A stretch of 43,968 bases of DNA from CAZART01 sp964487555 (lineage in GTDB: Bacteria; Bacteroidota; Rhodothermia; Rhodothermales; VXPQ01), in the NCBI GenBank assembly GCA_964487555.1, contig CAZART010000033.1:1-43968 (forward strand). Reading direction: 5' to 3'. Under the pieces are notes generated by a model that was not told the DNA's origin, ran no database searches, and saw nothing but the letters and a program-made list of their open reading frames with translations. Both the position numbers and the translations under genes were made by a program. Below are positions 39,113 to 43,968 of this stretch, piece after piece (the first letter of the stretch is position 1; every line of letters starts with the position of its first letter).

Positions 39113-40930
39113 TTGGCGACCGATTCCAAGAAGGGACAGGAAGAAAGGCTGCACAGCGATCTCGACAGCCGTCTATTCAGGCGCATCGTCCAGTTCCTGG
39201 CGCCGTACAAATGGTGGGTGCTGATCGCGTTCGTGCTCACCGTCGGCGCGGCATATCTGGGCCCGCTCCGCCCGAAGCTGATTCAGGAGGCGATCGACGG
39301 GTTCATCGTGCCCGGCGACCTCGACGGACTGACGTCGATGATCGTTCTCCTGATCGCGGCGCTCGTCGGCGAAGGCATCTTCTCCTTCGGACGCGGATAC
39401 CTCACGCAGTGGGTCGGTCAGCAGGCCATCTTCGACCTGCGGATGAAGGTCTACCGGCACATCCAGAATCAGTCCCTGTCCTTCTTCGACCGCACGCCCG
39501 TCGGACGGCTGATTACGCGGGCCACGAGCGACGTCGAGGCGCTCAGCGACGTCCTCAGCGCCGGCCTCGTCGTTATTCTCGGAGACCTTTTCCGCATCGC
39601 GTTCATCCTGTACTTCATGTTCATCCTGAACTGGGTGCTCGCGCTCGTCGTGCTCGGCGTCATGCCGATCATGGTATACGTCACGTTCCTCTTCCGCACG
39701 CGGGTACGGGAGCAGTATCGGGAGACGCGCAAGCAGGTCGCGCGGCTCAATTCCTTCCTTCAGGAGCACGTCTCCGGGATGAGCATCGTCCAGGTGTTTA
39801 ACCGGGAGAAGGAAGAAATGCGCCGGTTCAGCGGCATCAACGACGACCACCGCGCGGCCCAGGTCAAGACCATCTTCTACTTCGCGCTGTTCTGGCCGGC
39901 CGTCGACATTGTAGGGTCGGTCGCGCTGGGGCTCGTGATCTGGTTCGGCGGTCTCCGCGGGATGACGGGCACGTTGACGCTGGGTGTGCTCATCGCTTTC
40001 ATTCAGTACACGCGCCAGTTTTTTGAGCCCATCCGTAATCTCTCCGATCAGTACAACACGCTGCTGAGCGCGATGGCCGGTGCGGAGCGCATCTTCGGAT
40101 TGCTGGATGAGGACACCTCCATCCCACAGTCGAAGAACCCGGTCGAGGTCGGCCGCCTCACCGGACGCATCGAATTCCGGAACGTGTGGTTTACCTACGA
40201 CCGCGTCAGGCATGAAGGTCAGGAGCCGAACTGGATCCTCAAGGACGTCTCCTTCACCGTCGAGCCCGGGCAGAAGGTGGCGATCGTCGGGGCCACCGGG
40301 GCCGGGAAGACGACCATCATCAATACGCTGCTCCGGTTCTATGAGATTGAAAAGGGGGAAATCTTGATCGATGGAATCGACATCCGGGAGATTACGCTGC
40401 CGGATCTTCGCCGCCACGTCGGTCTGGTGCTCCAGGACGTTTTCCTCTTCTCGGGATCTGTCGAACGAAATCTTACGCTCGAGAATCCGGACATCACGCA
40501 TGCGGAGATCGAGCGCGCCTCCACGCTGGTCGGGGCGGACGTCTTCATCCGGAAGCTGCCCGGCGGCTACCAGCAGGACGTCCGCGAACGGGGGGCATCG
40601 CTCTCCTACGGTCAGCGCCAGCTGCTGTCGTTCGTTCGCGCGCTGGTGTACGATCCCGAAATCCTCGTGCTGGATGAAGCCACCTCCAGCGTCGACACCG
40701 AGACCGAGCACCTGATCGAGCAGGCGCTCGAGGCGTTGATGGAGGGGCGCACGTCCCTGGTGATCGCCCATCGCCTCTCGACCATCCAGCATTCCGACAA
40801 GATCATCGTGATGCACAAGGGCACGATCCGCGAGCAAGGCACGCATCAGGACCTGCTGGCGCTCGGCGGGCTCTACCGGAAGCTCTACGAGCTGCAGTAC
40901 AAGGAGCAGGAAGAGCAGAAGGCGGCGTAA
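39113..40930 (+). CDS. ABC exporter half-transporter, consensus-site subunit
   Basis: 605 residues from TTG 39113; no ATG or GTG is available upstream in frame before the rnz stop. Six membrane helices (~30-310) and an ATPase domain: Walker A GATGAGKTT, signature LSYGQRQLL (L497-Q501) in place of LSGGQ, Walker B ILVLDEATSSVD with the catalytic Glu at E522, and AHRLSTI. The intact Glu but altered signature is the mirror image of the first half-transporter and matches BmrD/YheH-like partners. Together they should form a heterodimer with one ATP-hydrolysing site. Last gene of the exporter-rnz group. Confidence 0.92.
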   Translation: MATDSKKGQEERLHSDLDSRLFRRIVQFLAPYKWWVLIAFVLTVGAAYLGPLRPKLIQEAIDGFIVPGDLDGLTSMIVLLIAALVGEGIFSFGRGYLTQWVGQQAIFDLRMKVYRHIQNQSLSFFDRTPVGRLITRATSDVEALSDVLSAGLVVILGDLFRIAFILYFMFILNWVLALVVLGVMPIMVYVTFLFRTRVREQYRETRKQVARLNSFLQEHVSGMSIVQVFNREKEEMRRFSGINDDHRAAQVKTIFYFALFWPAVDIVGSVALGLVIWFGGLRGMTGTLTLGVLIAFIQYTRQFFEPIRNLSDQYNTLLSAMAGAERIFGLLDEDTSIPQSKNPVEVGRLTGRIEFRNVWFTYDRVRHEGQEPNWILKDVSFTVEPGQKVAIVGATGAGKTTIINTLLRFYEIEKGEILIDGIDIREITLPDLRRHVGLVLQDVFLFSGSVERNLTLENPDITHAEIERASTLVGADVFIRKLPGGYQQDVRERGASLSYGQRQLLSFVRALVYDPEILVLDEATSSVDTETEHLIEQALEALMEGRTSLVIAHRLSTIQHSDKIIVMHKGTIREQGTHQDLLALGGLYRKLYELQYKEQEEQKAA

Positions 40931-40975
40931 TCGGAGGTGGGCGTGGCCGGCACCTTTTCGGAGAAGAGGCGGGTG

Positions 40976-41002
40976 CTCCATCGTATATCGTAGTTATACG
41001 AT
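40976..41002. promoter_or_regulatory. Candidate ArsR operator, distal copy
   Basis: Contains ATCGTATA-N7-TATACGAT (perfect 8-bp arms) and within it ATCGTA-N4-TACGAT. The same 27-base element, with one change, recurs at 41094-41120. Position upstream of arsR suggests an operator. Confidence 0.55.
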
Positions 41003-41005
41003 GGA

Positions 41006-41051
41006 TTTTCTCCAGGACCGTCGAACAATTTTCTCCAGGACCGTCGAACAA
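41006..41051. repeat. 23-bp tandem duplication between the two operator-like sites
   Basis: Two identical copies of a 23-base unit starting TTTTCTCCAGGACCGTCG lie head to tail at 41006-41028 and 41029-41051. Confidence 0.85.
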
Positions 41052-41093
41052 AGGCCGGCAGGATGGGAAACCTCCTAGCCGCGAACCCGTACC

Positions 41094-41120
41094 CTCCATC
41101 GTATATCGTAGTTTTACGAT
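41094..41120. promoter_or_regulatory. Candidate ArsR operator, proximal copy
   Basis: Second copy of the element, 118 bases from the first, with ATCGTA-N4-TACGAT intact and one A-to-T change that breaks a pair in the longer dyad. It lies 117 bases before the arsR start. ArsR-family repressors typically bind such A/T-rich dyads over their own promoters and leave when As(III) binds. Confidence 0.6.
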
Positions 41121-41237
41121 TAAGTGAACCCATTCCTGACGAGAGACCCCGCATCCACGCCCTGGCCACACCTGGGCCGACCCGCCCGTGGAGACCCGCC
41201 GCAGGAGCCGCCCCTAACGATCCGACCGCAACCGGCT

Positions 41238-41561
41238 ATGGCTGAAAGCAAGACCGAACTGTACAATCCCCATACCGTCGAGCTCGCACGCTATTTCAAG
41301 GCGCTGGGCCATCCTGCGCGCCTGTCCATTCTCGGCGTGCTCACGCGGCGACCCCACTGCATCTGCGGGGATCTCGTCGAGGAGATTCCGCTGGCGCAGT
41401 CGACCATCTCGCAGCACCTCAAGGTGCTGAAAGCGTCAGGCCTCGTCCGCGGCAAAGTGGATGGTCCCGCCGTATGCTATGGTCTCGACGAGGAGGCGTA
41501 CCGGCGGATGAAATCAGACATGTTCCTTTACTTCAATGCTTTGTTTCCTGACGAGGACTAA
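41238..41561 (+). CDS. arsR: ArsR-family arsenic-responsive repressor
   Basis: 107 residues from ATG 41238; the frame is open 38 codons further but the domain starts ARYFKALGHPARLSILGVLT. A winged helix follows with recognition helix LAQSTISQHLKVLKASG and wing GKVDGPAVCYGL. C41 and C43 in HCICGDLVEE lie at the start of the metal-sensing helix, as in ArsR repressors that bind As(III) or Sb(III) through cysteines; C80 could be a third ligand. It is the first gene of the operon and stands five bases before arsM, so it should repress arsM and the genes after it until arsenite appears. Confidence 0.92.
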   Translation: MAESKTELYNPHTVELARYFKALGHPARLSILGVLTRRPHCICGDLVEEIPLAQSTISQHLKVLKASGLVRGKVDGPAVCYGLDEEAYRRMKSDMFLYFNALFPDED

Positions 41562-41566
41562 CCGAA

Positions 41567-42358
41567 ATGCATGACAAGACGCTGGTAAAAGAAAACGTGC
41601 GGCGTAAGTATGACGAGATCGCGCGCCGCGGGGAGAAAGCGGGATGCGCGTGCGGGTGCGGCCCGGACGCCGTCAGCATGATCGGCGATGAATACGACGG
41701 CGTCGACGGGTACGTAGCGGAGGCCGATCTCGGGCTCGGCTGCGGCATGCCGACCGAGCTGGCGGGCATCCAACCCGGGCAGACCGTCCTCGACCTCGGA
41801 TCCGGCGCCGGTCTCGACGCGTTCGTCGCGCGGAGGATCGTCGGTGAAACGGGGCGGGTCATCGGCATCGACATGACGGAGTCGATGGTCGAGAAGGCCC
41901 GTGAGAATGCGGCGAGATTGGGCTACGACAATGTGACCTTCGCGCTCGGAGACATCGAAGATCTTCCGGTTGAACCGGACAGCATCGACGTGGTCATCAG
42001 CAACTGCGTCCTCAATCTCGTACCCGACAAGTCACGGGCATTCGCGGAGATCTACCGCGTTCTAAAGCCGGGTGCGCATTTCTGCGTGTCGGACATCGTT
42101 GTTCAGGGCGCGTTGCCGGAGTCCGTTCGCAGGTCGGTCGAGCTTTACGCCGGGTGCGTTGCCGGCGCGCTCAAGTGCGACGAATATCTCGCCACCATTC
42201 GCGAAGCCGGATTCAGCGACGTCAAGGTGGCGAAGGAGAAGGCGATCGACGTGCCGGAAGACGTCGTGGAGCATGACGTCTCGACGGCCGATCTCGCTGC
42301 GTTCAGGCGGAAGGGAGGTGCGATTGTGAGTGTGACGGTAAAAGGCGTAAAACGGTAA
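41567..42358 (+). CDS. arsM: Arsenite methyltransferase ArsM
   Basis: 263 residues. SAM-binding motif VLDLGSGAGLDAFVARR (74-90) followed by the acidic end GIDMT. The three catalytic cysteines of ArsM are in place: C59 in LGLGCGMPTEL, C147 in ISNCVLNLVPDKSRAF and C197 in ELYAGCVAGAL. An N-terminal Cys cluster CACGCG (27-32) is also seen. ArsM adds methyl groups to arsenite, giving mono-, di- and trimethyl forms. Here the gene is followed by an AhpD-like gene and arsS, so its dimethylarsenite product may feed arsenosugar synthesis. The start is five bases after the arsR stop. Confidence 0.95.
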   Translation: MHDKTLVKENVRRKYDEIARRGEKAGCACGCGPDAVSMIGDEYDGVDGYVAEADLGLGCGMPTELAGIQPGQTVLDLGSGAGLDAFVARRIVGETGRVIGIDMTESMVEKARENAARLGYDNVTFALGDIEDLPVEPDSIDVVISNCVLNLVPDKSRAFAEIYRVLKPGAHFCVSDIVVQGALPESVRRSVELYAGCVAGALKCDEYLATIREAGFSDVKVAKEKAIDVPEDVVEHDVSTADLAAFRRKGGAIVSVTVKGVKR

Positions 42359-42418
42359 TTTGACCTCGCACGGTGCGCGTGTGGTGTGTAACGTAAGCCA
42401 TTGCTATCGAACAGATCC

Positions 42419-42775
42419 ATGAATCCCACGCGTGACGAAAGTATGGATACCTACTACAAGCCGAAGCATCTCCCGAGATTCGGCGACATTGCGGAAGGCA
42501 ATCAGGAACTGGCCGACCTGTTCTTCAAGTACTACGGCAAAGTTTTCGAGGACGGCGCCCTGACGGCTCGCGAGAAGGCCCTCATCGCCCTCGCCGTCGC
42601 GCATACGGTGCAGTGTCCGTATTGCATCGACGCCTACACCTCCGAGTGTCTCGAGAAGGGATCGGATCTCGAACAGATGACCGAAGCGGTGCACGTCGCG
42701 ACGGCGATCCGAGGAGGGTCGTCGCTGGTGCACGGCATCCAGATGCTCGAGCAGGTCGAGCACAAGATGATGTAG
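42419..42775 (+). CDS. AhpD-like protein of arsenosugar gene clusters
   Basis: 118 residues from ATG 42419 (or 110 from ATG 42443, where MDTYYKPKHLPRFGDIAEG begins as in relatives). It is an all-helical AhpD/carboxymuconolactone decarboxylase-type protein with the redox pair C66/C69 in QCPYCIDAYT. Relatives next to arsenosugar radical SAM genes are annotated as peroxidase-like, but their reaction has not been defined as far as I know. A thiol-reducing role toward the arsenical or the radical SAM enzyme is possible (inference). It lies 60 bases after arsM and 51 before arsS. Confidence 0.88.
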   Translation: MNPTRDESMDTYYKPKHLPRFGDIAEGNQELADLFFKYYGKVFEDGALTAREKALIALAVAHTVQCPYCIDAYTSECLEKGSDLEQMTEAVHVATAIRGGSSLVHGIQMLEQVEHKMM

Positions 42776-42826
42776 GGCGCCGCCGCTCGAGCAGCTTTAG
42801 ATTCAGGACCGTTCCAAACAAACCAC

Positions 42827-43968
42827 ATGCCCGATAGCTCCACATTCATTCCGCTCGATTTCATCGCAGGAGGAGACGGCGCGATCCTCGACGTGGAGGG
42901 GCCTCGCACGACGACGAGTCTGCGCTCCCGGCGCGTGCCGCTCGCCGAGCCCGAAGAGCAGCTCGCCGTGCTGGATGCCGTCGATCTGCACGGCGGCGCG
43001 ACGCGGTCGGGCGATTTCGCGGCGGATGTCGAGGCCTCCGGGCGGCCGGCGCTCAAGCCCGATCGTCTCGAGATTTTCCAGATCAACGTCGGCAAGCTGT
43101 GCAACATGACGTGCCGCCACTGTCACGTCGATTCGGGGCCCGACCGCGTCGACGAAAACATGGATCTCGAGACGATCGAAGCGTGCCTGCGTGCGGTCGA
43201 CGTTTCGGGGGCGGATACCGTGGATCTCACGGGAGGTGCGCCCGAGCTGAATCCGCATTTTCGCTATCTGGTGGATGCGTGCGTGGAACGGGGGAAGCAC
43301 GTCATCGATCGCTGCAATCTGACGATCCTGACGGTGCGGCGATTTGCGGATCTGCCCGAATGGTTCGCCGAGCGGGGGGTCGAGGTGGTATGTTCGCTGC
43401 CGCACTACCGGAAGCTCGGCACCGATGCGCAGCGCGGCGCCGGGACGTATGAGAAAAGCATCCAGGCGCTGCGGCGGTTGAACGAGGCGGGCTACGGACA
43501 GGGGGATGCCCGTCGGAGACTGACGGTAGTCACGAATCCGGTCGGTGCGTTTCTGGCCGGAAGCCAGGCCTCCCTCGAAGCGGAGTGGAAGGCGGCGCTC
43601 GAGCGGAATCACGGCGTCTTTTTCGACCGGTTGATCGCGCTCAACAACATGCCGATGTCGCGCTACCTGGAATGGCTGCTCGATAAGGGGCTTCTGGAGG
43701 AGTACATGGAGCGGCTCGTTCAGGCGTTCAATCCGGCCACGATAGACGGTCTCATGTGCCGGAACACGCTATCTGTATCCTGGGACGGGTATCTGTACGA
43801 TTGCGACTTCAATCAGCAGCTCGACCTGAAGATGGATCTGCCCGGCGGCCGGCGTCCCCACGTGCGAGATTTCGATCTTGAGGCGTGGCGCGATCACGTG
43901 GTGCGGACGGAGCGGCACTGTTACGGCTGCACGGCCGGCGCGGGCAGCTCGTGCGGCGGCCAGACGGC
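42827..43968 (+). CDS. arsS: Arsenosugar biosynthesis radical SAM protein ArsS (3' end cut by window)
   Basis: About 380 residues are visible, open to the window edge. The cluster motif CNMTCRHC (C92, C96, C99) is of the CxxxCxxC radical SAM type and is followed by HVDSGPDRVDENMD. LTGGAPELNPHFR, DRCNLTILT, NNMPMSRYLEWLLDKG, GLMCRNTLSVSWDGYLYDCD and FNQQLDLKM are family stretches, and the Cys-rich end HCYGCTAGAGSSCGG is beginning. ArsS is known to add a 5'-deoxyadenosyl unit from SAM to dimethylarsenite, the key step to arsenosugars. Only a few tens of residues are likely missing. Confidence 0.93.
   Translation, partial: MPDSSTFIPLDFIAGGDGAILDVEGPRTTTSLRSRRVPLAEPEEQLAVLDAVDLHGGATRSGDFAADVEASGRPALKPDRLEIFQINVGKLCNMTCRHCHVDSGPDRVDENMDLETIEACLRAVDVSGADTVDLTGGAPELNPHFRYLVDACVERGKHVIDRCNLTILTVRRFADLPEWFAERGVEVVCSLPHYRKLGTDAQRGAGTYEKSIQALRRLNEAGYGQGDARRRLTVVTNPVGAFLAGSQASLEAEWKAALERNHGVFFDRLIALNNMPMSRYLEWLLDKGLLEEYMERLVQAFNPATIDGLMCRNTLSVSWDGYLYDCDFNQQLDLKMDLPGGRRPHVRDFDLEAWRDHVVRTERHCYGCTAGAGSSCGGQT

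Noticed and set aside
39173..40981. 602-residue minus-strand frame
   Set aside because: Full antisense shadow of the ABC half-transporter; composition (His/Arg/Asp/Glu-rich) is that of a shadow frame.
42404..42763. 119-residue minus-strand frame
   Set aside because: Antisense to the AhpD-like gene, which has the conserved CPYC site.

Overview
The window is about 44 kb of fairly GC-rich chromosomal DNA with normal coding density. Two proteins carry the C-terminal sorting domain of the type IX secretion system (T9SS; NPFNPST- or NPFHPG-type motif followed by a DVLGR-type strand). Several genes seem to use TTG or GTG starts or lack a clear Shine-Dalgarno, and an arsenosugar cassette is present. 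Together these suggest a Bacteroidota-group bacterium, most likely of the Rhodothermales (Rhodothermota) type; the taxon is my inference. A run of exactly 100 N (13034-13133) marks a scaffold join, so order and distance across it are not certain.

Left part (1-16.5 kb): end of a T9SS cargo protein, a small hypothetical, a two-domain VOC protein, an enolase-superfamily enzyme, a PQQ dehydrogenase lipoprotein with an inserted cytochrome c domain, a large hybrid sensor kinase, a membrane-anchored polysaccharide deacetylase, a large T9SS protein combining cohesin-like and dockerin-like parts, a multi-pass membrane protein whose 3' end is copied in a 51-bp tandem array, a small secreted protein, and a hicBA toxin-antitoxin pair whose toxin gene is frameshifted in a C run.

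Middle (16.5-31.6 kb): tRNA-Ala(CGC) with its terminator; then aconitase (acnA), a tandem universal stress protein and an M1 peptidase on the plus strand. The minus strand reads recO, lexA, a degenerate alpha-amylase-like secreted protein, hyuA and hyuB (hydantoinase/oxoprolinase, ATGA overlap) and an MltF-type lytic transglycosylase. A ComEA-like helix-hairpin-helix protein is divergent from recO.

Right part (31.6-44 kb): an OmpR-type response regulator, a tandem TerB-like protein, nagB and a two-domain sulfurtransferase. Two ABC exporter half-transporters flank rnz; their motifs (Asp for the catalytic Glu in one, LSYGQ in the other) fit one heterodimeric exporter. The window ends in an arsenic operon: arsR, arsM, an AhpD-like gene and a radical SAM arsS cut by the window edge, preceded by two near-identical palindromes that look like ArsR operators.

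A recurring theme is short tandem repeat blocks in the intergenic spaces (units of about 17, 19, 23, 30, 35 and 51 bp). Two of them, at 32.75-32.98 kb and 34.98-35.15 kb, share the core GGCATTTCAGCG and look like one dispersed family. I found no CRISPR array, prophage, insertion sequence or rRNA. The arsenosugar cassette is a known type of system; the least explained signals are the intergenic repeat families, the degenerate amylase-like protein and the very small membrane proteins.
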